From Trichobilharzia szidati (Eukaryota; Platyhelminthes; Trematoda; Strigeidida; Schistosomatidae), in NCBI GenBank assembly GCA_944472155.2, contig OX235271.1, forward strand, positions 95,927,256-95,991,255: a DNA stretch of 64,000 nucleotides. The letters are read 5' to 3'. Position 1 is the stretch's first letter. Every line of letters starts with the position of its first letter. Made by a program: the position numbers and the translations under genes. The notes under the pieces are model-generated. The model ran no database searches and was not told the origin of the DNA. It worked only from the letters and a program-made list of their open reading frames with translations. Below are positions 22,760-34,261 of the stretch, in pieces.

Positions 22760-23639
22760 TTATACTCTACCACAGTGCCCAAGTTTTATATTTATATCAA
22801 ATATACCATAAATTACGCATAAATTTTAATGGTGATTTTTGTCAATCGATAGCAATAAAACAATCATTCATAACATATGAATGATACAACAGCTTTTTTT
22901 TCTAAAAAATTATCAACACAATACTCAATCATCAACTCAGTTAATATTTAGCGAATGACTGACTGACAAATTAACCTTTGAATGAATGAATGAATGAATA
23001 CAACTCAATCCGATTAGTTAAAATGCAAGCATGATTTGACCTGTTTTCAAGAGAGTTAATTACACTTCAAGGAGTGAGTACTGAAAAGGTTTGAAAATAA
23101 CGATTAAACGAATGCTCAGTATCCTTTACTTATTATTATCATCAATGAAAGTGACATAAAAAGTGAACATTTGGATTCAGTCACCATCAAAATCTGGATG
23201 CAGTAATTTACCGATATGTAACAAAAATATTTTTCTTTTAAAAGTTATATTTCACCTTAGTATTGAGGAATTACTTCTACACTCTGATTATTAACTATTC
23301 TTGATGTGAAATAGTTAAAGTACACCGACTGAATGAAAAATGTTATTTGTGAACTAATGATTTAATAAGGTTACTTATACATTTGAATACGGCAGCTCCC
23401 CCCCCCCCACACACACACACAAAACAACAAATAATCATTATCAATAAATTACAACAACTGATTTATTTATTCATTTATTTAATTAATTAGCTAACTTTAC
23501 CGGTATAATCTTTATTTCAAAATATTGAAATACGCTGAGTACAGTGTTAATAGAATAAACTTAACTTTTCAGAAATAATATTTATTGTAATCAAAGGTAG
23601 AATACAATTGAATTTTTCTTCTAAATTTTGGCATTAGAT
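22760..23639. other. MGAT5 intron sequence with simple repeats
   Basis: AT-rich. It has (AATG)n-like text near 22980-23000 and a C(11) followed by (AC)n at 23399-23423. No gene is seen. Confidence 0.4.
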
Positions 23640-23815
23640 GCTTGAAGGTAATCGGTAGGAAGCCTTAGACCCTGGTTACATGCTTGTTAGTAGCATTCGC
23701 TAGCAAGGCGAATCCCCCTCCCCCCGGAGATTCTAATCCGTGTCAAGCAGTGGTGCAGTCACAGACGTTACCACGGAGCTATTTGGACATGCGATTGACC
23801 TTCTTCCTGTAGGAC
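23640..23815 (-). mobile_element. Family A hammerhead repeat, decayed (copy A2)
   Basis: On the minus strand the head is GTCCTACAGGAAG with AGCTCCGTGGTAAC. The ribozyme region has decayed to GCCTTGCTAGCGAATGCTAC and then GTAACCAGGGTCTAAGGC. Stem I strands GCCTTG and TAAGGC are still recognisable, but the catalytic core is lost. Confidence 0.65.
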
Positions 23816-23875
23816 AGTATTACATACTTTGATTGTACACTAGATAGTAAGGAATTAATGCCATGTGTCTATCTG

Positions 23876-24474
23876 TCTGTTTTCGACATGGAACTTTGCA
23901 CTGATGTGCGGCAGTTCAAGTCACCACACTCCATGTACCACACAAAGGAAGAGAAGAAAGTAGGAGTAATGCATAATAGAGACAGTAAACAGAGTTGTGA
24001 GACAAAAGAATAGTAATAAAGATGAACAATATAGATTCATTGGAAATCATAAGTCACAAGGAGTGGATGCATCTGTACCATTGAGAACGAATTTGCGCCA
24101 GATCACCAATTGTTTCCAGCCTGCATTGGTTTTTACCGTCCCGAGAACCCCAACCAGGAAGTCTACACCTTCCTACGTGGCTGGCTTAAACTAACTGTTG
24201 TGGATTTCATTGACTGTTGAAGCCATGTTTTGGTTTGTCCGCCGCTAGCTCTTTTCCAGCCTGACCCTATATCAGCTAACAATGCCCGTCGAGGAAGGCG
24301 ATGACTAGGTATGCGTAACACATGTCCTAACCATCTCAGTCGATGTAACTTCACAGCCTCGTCGATTGATTTCCCCCTCCTTACCTAGCACTCGACCGAT
24401 GCCTCACCTCAATATTGCTCACCTTATTATACCACTTCACACGGGAGATAGAACGCAGGCACCTATGACCGACC
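23876..24474 (-). mobile_element. RTE family B, 3' part
   Basis: On the minus strand frame 24163-24354 gives [20 protein letters not shown] and ALLADIGSGWKRASGGQTK, the C-terminal motif of family B. The 3' UTR follows to the GACAGATAGAC end at about 23876. Frameshifted and 5'-truncated at about 24474, where a plus-oriented RTE-B 5' region begins. Confidence 0.85.
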
Positions 24475-25045
24475 GATAGCTGCTACCTTGACGTGGTGGT
24501 CAGGCTTGCACATCGCTATGACCCAACAAGCTACACTGGCTGGAACCAATGTTTCTGCAGGTCCTATCATGCCAAGAAGGTTGTTAGACTAAAAGCAGTA
24601 ACCGGCTTTGTGTAAGAATCTTTCTTACACTATGCTGGGGGTCCGAGGGTGAAGTCGTACTGCTGGGGAACAGGGATGTAACAGCAGTAAGGTGTTTCCC
24701 TCAGATGACCAGCACTCCAGCTATGCTGTCTCTCCACTCTGGAGAGAGGGGGTTAGAAAAGGTCGACCCCAAAAATTGTACATCCCGACTTACCCTACGG
24801 TGGTCCGTAACCGGCTGTAAGTTTACTAATACGCAACCAAACCAAAAAACCAGTTCATACAAGCCGTGTGTGACCAGCCTCAAGCAGTCGTCCCCTGGGC
24901 TCTGCGATCACGGAACACCAACCCTCTCTATGTTTCAGGTACTCGAAGAATCAATCAACTTCCACGGTGTGGGCAGTCGGGAAGTAACAACCGCCCACAC
25001 ACTTCCAAAAGCCATGTGTCTAGTCCTGGGTGTTGTTGCAGATGG
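24475..25045 (+). mobile_element. RTE family B 5' region (plus arm of inverted pair)
   Basis: It begins GACCGATAGCTGCTACCTTG and continues through GGTGTTTCCCTCAGATGACC to the ACTTCCACGGTGTGGGCAG block. The same region precedes the RTE-B C-terminus in the element at 49480-50750, so I take it as the 5' UTR and start of RTE-B. A frame at 24705-25088 is open but not recognisably conserved. It is the mirror of 25378-25912. Confidence 0.75.
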
Positions 25046-25084
25046 AATTCTATTAGTCAAGTTTGCAGAGTGGCCAATCAGAGA

Positions 25085-25310
25085 GTAGCTGACACAGTCC
25101 TACAGGAGGTCAATCGCGAATTCAAACAGCTCAGTGGTAACACATCTCTGACTGCAGCAGTGGTTGACACGGGGTTAGAATTTCAGAGAGGATATAAGTT
25201 CCTTCAAGGTTACAGATACGCCTTGCTGACAGGTGCGAACAAGCACTGATAGAATTCAGTCTGCACCAAAACAAAGGACTAAATGCATGACACTAGTTAC
25301 TTATTAAAAT
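25085..25310 (+). mobile_element. Family A hammerhead repeat, decayed (copy A3)
   Basis: The head is CAGTCCTACAGGAGGTCAAT with CAGCTCAGTGGTAAC (A-box-like), then a mutated B-box GGGGTTAGAATTT. The ribozyme region has shrunk to GCCTTGCTGACAGGTGCGAA. The tail is CAGTCTGCACCAAAACAAAGG. The family core is lost by internal deletion. Confidence 0.65.
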
Positions 25311-25377
25311 TTCGGCATACTGAAAACAACAAATTTTGTGGGATACGATACGACCAATTAACTTTAATTGTCTAACG

Positions 25378-25912
25378 TGTGCTTTTGGAAGTGTGTGGGC
25401 GGTTGTTACTTCCCGACTGCCTACACCGTGGAAGTTGATTGAAACAGAAAGAGGGTTAGTGTTGCGTGACCGCAGAGCCCAGGGGACACAACTGCTTGAG
25501 CCAGGCCGGTCACACACGGCCGGTAGGAGCTGGTTTTTTGGATGGGTTCCGTATTAGTAAGCTTACAGCTGGTTACGGACCACTGTAGGGTAAGTCGGGA
25601 TGTACAATTTTCGCGGCCGACCTTTTCTAACCCCCTCTCTCCAGAGTGGAGAGACAGCATAGCTGGAGTGCTGGTCATCTGAGGGAAACACCTTACTGCT
25701 GTCACACCCCTGTTCCCTAGCAGTACAACTTCGCCCTCACACCCCCAGCATAGTGTAGGAAACATTCTTACACAAAGCCTGTAACTGCTTTTAGTCTAAT
25801 CGCTATCCTAACAACCTTCCTGGCATGGTAGGACCTGCAGGAACATTGGTTCCAGCCAGTGTAGCTTGTTGGGTCATCGCGATGTGGAAGCCCGACTACG
25901 ACGCCTTCTAAA
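25378..25912 (-). mobile_element. RTE family B 5' region (minus arm of inverted pair)
   Basis: Reverse-complement homologue of 24475-25045, covering the same blocks (Cys-rich N-terminal frame, GGAGAGACAGCATAGC, TGGCATGGTAGGACC). The two arms enclose the family A repeat at 25085-25310. Its minus frame 25421-25765 is open for 114 codons. Confidence 0.75.
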
Positions 25913-26194
25913 CACTTACATATAACCTGTTAAAGGATCAGTCATTTTACAGAAAAATTAAAATGTATAAATAATAGACAGAAGTTGGAAATCATTAGTG
26001 ATTGAATTCCTACCCAATAGATGAATGATAACTCATTAGCCTTATAATCTTAAGGTTCTTAATTCATATGAAGCTCATTAAGGTGGTATCAGCAGGCCGG
26101 ACTACTATACAGTTTGTTCAGTGTCAATTCCATCTCGATCTGCCAAGTAAGCATAATTGGCTTATGCGTGTGATTTATAACTAGCATCTCAAAC

Positions 26195-26597
26195 AAACTA
26201 CAGACCTTCATTAACAGTTGTCTTCGCTCAATACTCAAGATCAGATGGCCAGAAAAGATCAGCAACAGAGATCTCTGGGAGCGAACCAACACAGCAGGAA
26301 CCGATTGCGAAACAAATAGGCAGGAAGAAATGGAGATGGATTGGCTGGCCATACTCTGAGGAAACCATCAAGTGACATCACTAGACAAGCCATCGCTCGA
26401 AAGGAACAGGAAAGGGAAGCGGCGAGTTGGTCGTCAGTAAGACGGTGACTTGGAGGAGGTCATGTGAAGAGGAGATGAAAGTGTGTGGGCAGACTTGGAG
26501 CCAGGTGAAGACTCTAGCAGAGAACCGAACGCAATGGAGACGCACGGCTGAAGCCCTATGTTCCTCTAGGAATTAAAGGAAATAATAATAATAATAT
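26195..26597 (+). mobile_element. RTE family A, 3' fragment
   Basis: Frames read QTFINSCLRSILKIRWPEK near 26200-26260 and KRRVGRQ near 26410-26440. The 3' end is GAAGCCCTATGTTCCTCTAGG with an (AAT)n tail at 26580-26597. Frameshifted. Confidence 0.8.
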
Positions 26598-27571
26598 CGG
26601 TCAGTAACAGAATTATGAACATAGAACAAGAAGAGGAGAAAACTCCAGAATGACTCTCACAGTTAACGATCACAACAGGTTCAATAATGAAATGAAGTCA
26701 CGTAATGCAGATAGCGATTTAGAATGACACGATAAACAAAGGAATAAGGGTATAGAAATAATTAAATAATGCATTTATCCGGAAAATCCACTCATTATGA
26801 TTAGCACATGAGACTGGCTTGAATATTCCTGTCGTTAATGCTTTAATCACATTTAGATGCCTTGATCATACTCCCTTTGAGAGGCTTGATTGAACCTTGT
26901 GAGGGATTTCAAAGCATTTCTCCAAAGGAGTTGAATGCCCTTAATTCAAAAAGTGTCCTGTCGTTAAACTACTTCATGATGATAAGACCTGATCAGAACG
27001 GATATTTTATTAACATTTGAAGTCCAGTAGGAAGAGAAATGCTATCTACTTACTTTTCTCAAGAATAAGACACCGTTGACCAGGTACTACAAAATCTTAA
27101 GAGAACTTTCCGTGCAAATCCAGATACAACGACTTAAAATGGAAATCGCCGCGAAATAGGCACATGTGGCTGCAAATTAGAGTTACTGTCGAATATCAAA
27201 CTCAAAGGTAGCATTGCAGTGGACACCCGTCAGAATCTGTTATAGAAAAATAATTCACTGGCCAGTCTTTAAATACAATATTCTCCTGCAAGAAACATTT
27301 TAGTAAGTGTGAGGAAGACAGGCTGACTTTACTAGGATACATCAATTGGCATTTACCAGTTGATTTGTTTAAATGAAGCTGAGTAACATTGGCAATCCAC
27401 TTGTAAAACTCCATCATGAGTACTACCTAACCTGATTATCGAAACGGAAAAAGGAAATAATTCAGGGACTTTTCTTTTCACCATGTGTTCACGAATGTAG
27501 CACCTAGTAGGTGAATCCATCGACAAAAAAAAAGATTTTTCAAGGTAAATTTGGTCATTTGACAGGATCAT
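26598..27571. other. MGAT5 intron sequence, unassigned
   Basis: Minus-strand frames at 27202-27577 include a GTAAAT donor-like and a TTTCTTGCAG acceptor-like site around ENIVFKDWPVNYF, and a VDCQCYSASF segment. No family was recognised and the exon phases do not give a clear protein. Confidence 0.3.
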
Positions 27572-28195
27572 GGCCAAGTTAAACTTTAAGCACCACTAAG
27601 TACCAATCAGCGAAAGACGTCGAATTATCCAGTGAGATTCACGAAAGTTAGTTCAATGTTGTATAGCGCTTGATTCATTTCAAATGCGTGCCCTAACAAG
27701 GTTACGGTTGCAATTCGAGGAGGACAGTGTTTTCCAGCATTGCCTGGATTTAGGGTTGCTCCGGAAGGAGCGAACTTGTTCGTGTGGTGGTGTCATGACT
27801 TTAAAAAGCTATAGCAGGTCAACTGATGGATTTGTCCATCGTTGTGCAATATGCTTGAAGCGAGTTAGCATTAGAGAGGGTAAATTGATAATTTTAACAT
27901 TTCGTAGGAACTTTTTTTGCAAGGTCACATCTGTCCTTGACGCAAATGGATCTCATTTATAGTCATTTAGATGAATATATGTACAGAATGTGATGTAACT
28001 TTTCTATTCACAGTTCGATGCTTAACTAGGAGATGTTTCTCTCACATATTAGGGAAAGATACCCCCTGTAACCGTTTTATGCTTTTTTCTATAAATATAC
28101 GTTTCCATTTATTATAGATATCTCTTTAATGTGATTGGTCCGTTCAAGGTCGTTTGTTGATTGGTTGTTAGTGGTGTCGAAAGTTTACCTTTGCC
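27572..28195 (+). mobile_element. Merlin-type DNA transposon, internally deleted (copy 2)
   Basis: Inverted termini GGCCAAGTTAAACTTTAAGC (left) and GGCAAAGGTAAACTTTCGAC (right, reverse complement) bound a 624-bp element. Frame 27684-27962 encodes the N-terminal zinc-ribbon domain of the transposase: RTCSCGGVMTLKSYSRSTDG, then FVHRCAICLKRVSIREGK. The catalytic domain is deleted. The following 3' UTR matches the reverse of 20030-20130 in copy 1. The two copies together cover both ends of the protein. Confidence 0.85.
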
Positions 28196-28870
28196 GAAAC
28201 AACTATTCAATGTTCCATGATTTGTCATTGTTCCTTAAACTGGAATCGGTTCGTGACAAAAAGTAGACTAGGAAATTCATCGACTGTCTATAAATAAACT
28301 TCTGAGAAAGAAATTCTATCCCCTGAAACCATCTTCCTTAAGTAAATTTCCTAACGCCTTTCATTTTCGGCATGTCATTTCTATTTTAGTGGGTTATTTT
28401 CAGCATTCAATATAATCAGTAATATTGTATTCTAGCTCTGAGATATTTTGATAAACACGCCACACTATCATCATATAATTGTATAAGATCTATACTTCTT
28501 GGTTTCTTGTAGACTGCCTCTGAAGAGAATCGTCAGATCTCCTTTCTAACATCTAAAAAAAACAAATTTGTAGTTCATCTCTGATTCCCACGTGAGTCCT
28601 CTACTTGCTGTTTGCTTCATGGCAAATCTAGAAAATAATGTGTTACGAACCCACTACTGAAAGTTTTCATAATATATATGCTAAACATACACGAACGATA
28701 CCTTCATCATAAACGACAAAAATGTTGACATTGAAATGATAATGAAGCCGTTTAACAGTAATCATGAATATATCAAGTCCAGGCTGGAGTGGAAGATGAA
28801 CTCTAAAATTTCAATTTTTGGATGTTTTCTTAAAAAGGATATTTGATGTTTCTCTTCAGAGGTCAGTCAG
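28196..28870. other. MGAT5 intron sequence, no recognised feature
   Basis: AT-rich and unassigned. Confidence 0.35.
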
Positions 28871-28875
28871 CAGGA

Positions 28876-29305
28876 AATTATTATTGTTCCCTTGGGTTCC
28901 TAGTAGAACATAGGACTTCAACTGCACGCCTCCACTTTCTTCTGTCTTCTGCTGTACTTTTCACCTGCATCCATGTTAGTCCATACTGTTTCAACTCTTC
29001 TTCACACGATCTCCTCCATGTCACCCTTGGACTTCCCACTCGCCATTTCCCTTTCGGGTTCCACTCGAGCACTGGCCTGACGCGCGATGTCACCCAGCGG
29101 CTTCCTCAGCGAGTGTCCAATCCATTTCCACTTTCTCCTGCATATTTGTTGGGCGATTGGTTCTTGTTTTGTTTTTGTTCCCATAGTTTCTTGTTGGTGA
29201 TTCTTTCCGGCCATCTTATTTTCAGTATAGAGCGAAGACAGTTGTTAATAAAGGTCTGCAACAGGCTGTTGGAAATATTCTTTGTGACCCGCCAAGTTTC
29301 AACGT
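28876..29305 (-). mobile_element. RTE family A, 3' fragment
   Basis: On the minus strand it reads AGKNHQQETMGTKTKQEPIA, CRRKWKWIGHSLRKPLGDIA and a final VKSTAEDRRKWRRAVE and STRNPREQ. The 3' end AACCCAAGGGAACAATAATA is at the left edge. 5'-truncated at about 29305, with frameshifts. Confidence 0.85.
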
Positions 29306-30075
29306 GGAATGATTCACATTTATTTCTTTTAGTATTGTTCGGAAATTGTGTTTAAGCTGTTAATTAATAAATTCTGACTTCACTTACGAAACAAATCGAA
29401 CAGATTCTGTAGGAATAGTTCTGTGTCGAGGATTTATAGAACATTTTAGACAGTTTAAAGTACCTCTGATGCAAAACCTAATGAGCAATGCAACTACTAT
29501 CAAAATATGTACAGACATCCACTGGAATGACCTTACGTTTTCCAAGTTTATTCAGGATTGTTTCGAATTCAGCTGGAGTAAAATACAACACTGACTCAAT
29601 ATATCCTGTACCCTATTATCGATGTTTTGGCTACTCTATTTTGAAAAAAACATGTTTTTTCAGTGAAAAACGAAATCTGCTTACTAACTCGACATGATGA
29701 TGTTAAAAGGTTGTGATCATCAGTACAAGAGGTCAAGATTAAATAACTTATTGTGATTATTATAATTTGTAATATGAATAAACCATTAGAACCATAAATA
29801 TTTTTAAAAAAATCAATATCCTGTATTAACTAACAACTACAAACCAATGTCAGGATAATGAAATTGCGTTTGCACGTGTATCATACAAATTTGTTTGTTT
29901 GTTTGTACAACAGAATTGTAACGCAGAATTTTGTTCACCTACACGTTGGTGACAAATACAGTTAAATCAAACACATACTGCACAATGCTGACATTTAAAG
30001 TAAGTTTAACTAAACTGTGTACACTGGTTGAATAGTATACGATGATGTTTTACAAAACTGGAGGATATTATAGTT
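29306..30075. other. MGAT5 intron sequence, no recognised feature
   Basis: AT-rich, with a short (TTTG)n near 29892. No supported exon. Confidence 0.35.
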
Positions 30076-30430
30076 TGAAAACAGGTTGACATCAGTTGGA
30101 GAAATAGCTGAAGACCAGGGAGTACTGGACAGTTGTTTCGGACTCTTCAAAAGAGCGCACCCACTTACCCACTGGGGATCGAAACCAGGTCCTTCAGGTT
30201 ACAAGGCGGACACGTTGACCATTCAGCCACTAGGATGGAATCCAATCTCCCCTCAATTCTAACTTATATCAGTTCATGATTTTCAGCCTCACCGCCAGCC
30301 AATATCACCGGTGAGTATCTGTCCTCGTACCTGACCACTTGGTGGACTCCACTGGTTACGAATTCTCACTAGAACTCTAGGCAGCTTTGTGCTATAGTCA
30401 ATCACTAGCAAGCATCAGATTATTTCCCAA
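30076..30430 (-). mobile_element. Family B hammerhead repeat (copy B4)
   Basis: On the minus strand a long 5' part (TTCTAGTGAGAATTCGTAACC..., CACCGGTGATATTGGCTGGC) precedes the head CCTAGTGGCTGAATGGTC and B-box-like GGTTTCGATCCC. The ribozyme is collapsed to CTTTTGAAGAGTCCGAAACAAC with stem II deleted. The CCAGTACTCCCTGG tail follows. It lies next to the PLE frame at 30431. Confidence 0.7.
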
Positions 30431-31525
30431 GTGTTATTTTGTAAGGAATTGATTAATTTAAACTTCGATCACGGATTGTTATCAGTTAGAGAACCATTGG
30501 AAAAAGGTGATGTCGCAGCGGAAATTCTCAGAAACCGCCTTTCTAAATGTCTGAAGAAGACATTTCCAACAGCCACTCTACGTACCACATTCTCCTGCAG
30601 ACAGTTAATCCAGTCTAACGCTAAGGACAAGATACCGCTTTTGGCCACCTCAATGTGTATTTATCAATTTACTTGCTCGTGTGGAGCAAAGTATATTGGC
30701 CGTACGCAACGTCAAGTCCAAAAACGTATTCTGGAACACTGCCCCGCTTGGTTGGCCAGAGGAGAAAAGAAGAATAGCAACAGCTCGATCCTCGAACACC
30801 TTGTCATCTCTGGACATCGAGCACCCCCACATGAATGCTTCACAGTGTTACACAGAGTCCCTCAATATCGTCCAAAAGGACTTCGGATTCGCCATCTGTA
30901 CATAGCTGAAGCATTAGCTATTCGAGATCTAAAGCCGGACCTCTGCATACAAAAGCGATAGATACATTCTCTTGCCTTACCATGGCCAAAGTAAAGTTCT
31001 TATCACAATTTTGCTTCTTTCCTTTATTATGTAAGTTCACTATTATTACCATTATTATTTTATTTTATTAATACTTTTATTATCATTTTGTCCCCATCAT
31101 CCACATTTTATTACCACTCTATTACTGTTTATTAATAACATTGTTTTTCATACATATTTTATACAAAAACACTTTATAGCCTTTCCACTAGTTCCTGTCC
31201 ACTTTGCACGAGATTATTGATTGTTCACTATCTCACACTTATTACGTCATGCCAACTTCTGTCTCCTTTCTAACTTACAATTAGTCATCCCTTCTTACAC
31301 CTTACATTATGTAATACAATTTTCCAAGGACAAAATTTACCAGTGTCTGATTGGTCTAAAGATTTATTTGTTAATTATAATTACGATTGTACAGCTCATG
31401 AAAATGAATCGTCGAAAAGAAAATTTTCTTCGCTGTTTGTGCCTTTTTCTTATGACTCAATATGGGAATATTTCGTTCATCATTTCTTTGTGTGTGGAAA
31501 CCAGTCTGTCAATCTATTACCATCC
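30431..31525 (+). mobile_element. Penelope-like element, RT C-terminus and GIY-YIG domain
   Basis: Frame 30431-30961 (176 codons, no stop) encodes an RT C-terminal region (NRLSKCLKKTFPTATLRTTF) and a GIY-YIG endonuclease (YQFTCSCGAKYIGRTQRQVQ, later ILEHLVISGH, HLYIAEALAIRDLKPDLCI). It is 5'-truncated. A 45-bp family B tail in minus orientation (30462-30507) is fused into its start. The plus-oriented tail at 31530-31600 follows its 3' UTR, so the copy is bracketed by inverted family B tails. Confidence 0.85.
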
Positions 31526-31529
31526 TGAC

Positions 31530-31600
31530 AACTTCCAATGGTTCTCTGACTGATGTCAACTCGTAATCAAACATCATATAACTGATCGAATCCCTGCAAA
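31530..31600 (+). repeat. Family B tail fragment
   Basis: TTCCAATGGTTCTCTGACTG and the GATCGAATCCCTGCAAACC end match the tail of the full family B unit at 42130-42185. It marks the right border of the PLE. Confidence 0.65.
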
Positions 31601-32554
31601 CCAACACTAGATAAATAAGCGACCTTTCCCTAATTCACCTCAAAACTAGCCCAGTACTTTCCGTTTTTTGGCGAACTAAGACGATTGTGTCATATACCCC
31701 GATGAACAACCAGTTTCTATTATAAATCCATTTAGACAAGAATGAGAATATGTTGGGTGGGAAGCGTAAAAAAGAAGGATAATCAACCACATCTCTATCA
31801 TATGATAGTCTGACAAGTAGAGCGGCATTCAGAGGTGATTAGATGTTAGAGTCTACAGCTTAGAACATGACTGACCTTCCATTTGTATATTACAGTCCTG
31901 ATCTGGAAATCACTGTTGCGGTTGATTTATCTAATTGTCGCATAGGTGGAATCGTCTCTCCTGTGTTTCCAAAATACTTTTGAAAAACCGACTGTCAGTA
32001 GTGAGACAGATCAGTTTGACATCTTTTCTTCAAATAAGAACAAGACAGTAGTGTATCTTGGTTCTCAGTAGTTCTAAAGTTAATTTCCATTCACGACGTA
32101 ATTTACCGTCTAATTCTCCTTTCTAACTAAGTCTGAATGGTTAATTCAGGCACTAGATCACTACAAACACCTCCTGAATCGGTAGTAGGCTTCGGTGAAG
32201 ATCCTAGTATTGTACCCGTGTACATCCTTTGCTGACATGATATACAGTCGTCTATGAAAAGATGGTTTGATAATACCATCGATCGCATAAAGAACAATTT
32301 TTTTGTCTAGGCTACTGCAAACACTAGTTTATCTTTAATTAATATTAAGGTAAATCATGTGAAAATAAGTCGCAGAACAAACTGAAGCAGACAAATGCTA
32401 GACATGTTTTCCATTCAAGTTTGTTACTCTCCAATACTTTATATTCATGGACCCTAGAGGTTAAGAAGTATTTCATCACTGAGATACTACTAGCCCATTG
32501 GTAGGAAACTATCTCCACACTTAACCTGATGGACTTTATCAGCCACTGACTTTC
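31601..32554. other. MGAT5 intron sequence, no recognised feature
   Basis: AT-rich and unassigned. No exon with acceptable splice sites and family match was found. Confidence 0.35.
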
Positions 32555-32567
32555 ATTAGGACTTCGG

Positions 32568-33256
32568 CTTCCAAAGCCTCAGGATGGTCGGAGGTGGGTG
32601 CCTTGCGCTGCGGGTTGGCCACCCCTCCGCACACCTCTTGAAATGCTCCCATATGACCGGGCGTCTTACATAGCCTCTCCTGAGGAAGTCCTACTCACTG
32701 CCTTCACGTGGCGGAGGTGTTTTTCACCAAAGTGAGAGGGCGAAAGCGGATGCCCGGCGCTCTTCACTGGGTTGACTGTCCATTGGATGACAGTCTAGGG
32801 GAGATGGCTAAACCCTGATTCCAAACCTCCAACGACTGGCGTATGAAGTTCACTGGAGCTCACCGGCAGACGTATGGACAAAGGGCTTGTTGGATGTCCT
32901 GGATGTCTGGCCCCATTCAAATGGCGTATGAACCGAACTCCGGTCACCGGCTGCCAATGGATAGTGGACTCCCTACTCCACTTCTACTGCCTTGTAGGTC
33001 ACACTTGGTTGTGTAAAGGCTAGAGCTGCACTCTCAAACAAAAGGTCGAGCGATTCTGGGGACATCACTCGTACCAAATTCCCATGAAACTTCATGAACT
33101 CTCCTACGGACTCCGTCTATGGAACAAGAATTGGATAACCCTGTCGCAAAACCTTGCATCAGATCGCCGCGCCTGGGCAGCGATGATTCGAGATGTTCAT
33201 GAAGCCGGCTCATCCTCCCGTAGGAGATAGCCGAAGTAAAACAAAAAAACAAAACA
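32568..33256 (+). mobile_element. Compact non-LTR-derived element with 13-bp target duplication
   Basis: A 689-bp GC-richer unit flanked by ATTAGGACTTCGG (32555-32567) and ATTAGGCCTTCGG (33257-33269), one mismatch. The 5' part holds a strong hairpin (GGAGGTGGGTGCC against GGCCACCCCTCC, about 32590-32630). The 3' part contains a short frame, NKNWITLSQNLASDRRAWAA then MIRDVHEAGSSSRRR and a stop (to about 33231). This looks like the extreme C-terminus of a non-LTR retrotransposon protein. An A-rich tail (33238-33256) precedes the target duplication. It looks like a 5'-plus-3' deletion derivative moved in trans. Confidence 0.75.
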
Positions 33257-33269
33257 ATTAGGCCTTCGG

Positions 33270-34046
33270 GGTATTTATCTCCAAAGGTAGTCACTAATGA
33301 AACGTTCAATTTGTAGGAACCTTAGTGATTACAAGGTTCGTTTTGTTATGAGCATAAATTATTCAGGCAACAACTGAAAACAAAGGGACACTTAAAAGTT
33401 ATTTTAACTCATCTAATTGTTCTGAAATCAACTTTTGTGAGGCTAAAAGTAGGCTGTTCTTAAGACTCTAAACTACAGTAGAACAGGTGTCTAATGGTCC
33501 TTGATTTTTCTTCCATGGTTTATTAAGCCGACTTCAGCTCGTGCCATTATTTATCTCGAAATCAACTAGACTAATAAGAAACCCAACATCTCATCGATGC
33601 CTTCTTCATAAAGAATTAGCTGTTTCTTAAATCGTTTCAGTTGTTTTCGTCTTCACTAGCTGGATGTGTTTCAATATTTAAAATAGTGAAACAAATCATA
33701 TCGTTGTATCGCAAATCGAACTATTTAATTCACTGAGTCGGAATGTCTAGATGCGACCCACTGACTTTAGCATTCCGCAGTGATCCTTAGGTGTGAATTC
33801 CACTCCATCTATTTTATCGTAGGAGACTGAGTAATATACTGTCAACCGCTGTAACACGTAAAGTTTGGCTCACAGACTGTTTAGAGTTAACTGAATTATA
33901 GCTGACTAGCTCAGAATTCAAAATGATAAATACTCTGAAAGTATTCTGTTGCAATTCAGTTCCCACTTGAACCGAGTTAATTAGTGGGGGCAAATATTTT
34001 ATACTGTCTTTAACTGAAAACAAACACTTTCAATGTAACATCTTAC
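33270..34046. other. MGAT5 intron sequence, no recognised feature
   Basis: AT-rich and unassigned. The exon expected between 34047 and 10512 was not located here. Confidence 0.35.
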
Positions 34047-34136
34047 CTCACTGAGATATCGTACAAATGAACATTCTGTCCCGTCCACACCCAATTCACC
34101 ATAACACTTATGTTCCTTCCAACGGGTTCGTAACCA
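34047..34136 (-). CDS. MGAT5: MGAT5 exon: conserved Cys/GVDGT segment
   Basis: A 90-nt exon (30 codons, phase 0 at both ends). It is bounded by the acceptor TTTTGCGTTTTTTAG and a GTAAGA donor. It encodes WLRTRWKEHKCYGELGVDGT then ECSFVRYLSE. This matches the MGAT5 lumenal segment WMKDMWRSDPCYADYGVDGT.CSF..YLSE, with both cysteines kept. The preceding known exon (38187-38396) ends in phase 1 and would hit a stop if joined directly, so an intervening exon must exist. The next family segment (VENWCPHLPW in vertebrates) was not found before 10512. Confidence 0.85.
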
Positions 34137-34261
34137 CTAAAAAACGCAAAACCAACAAAGTGAGATGAGAATTTCATACAAAGAATCAGTTACACATAAG
34201 TCAGTTTACAACAAAAACATGAGTTATGGATGCATGTTAGACAATTTTCATGACATTAAAA

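Noticed and set aside
27202..27577. Spliced gene or SWIM-type transposase
   Set aside because: The VDCQCYSASF segment and donor/acceptor-like sites are suggestive, but phases do not agree and no second zinc ligand pair is visible.
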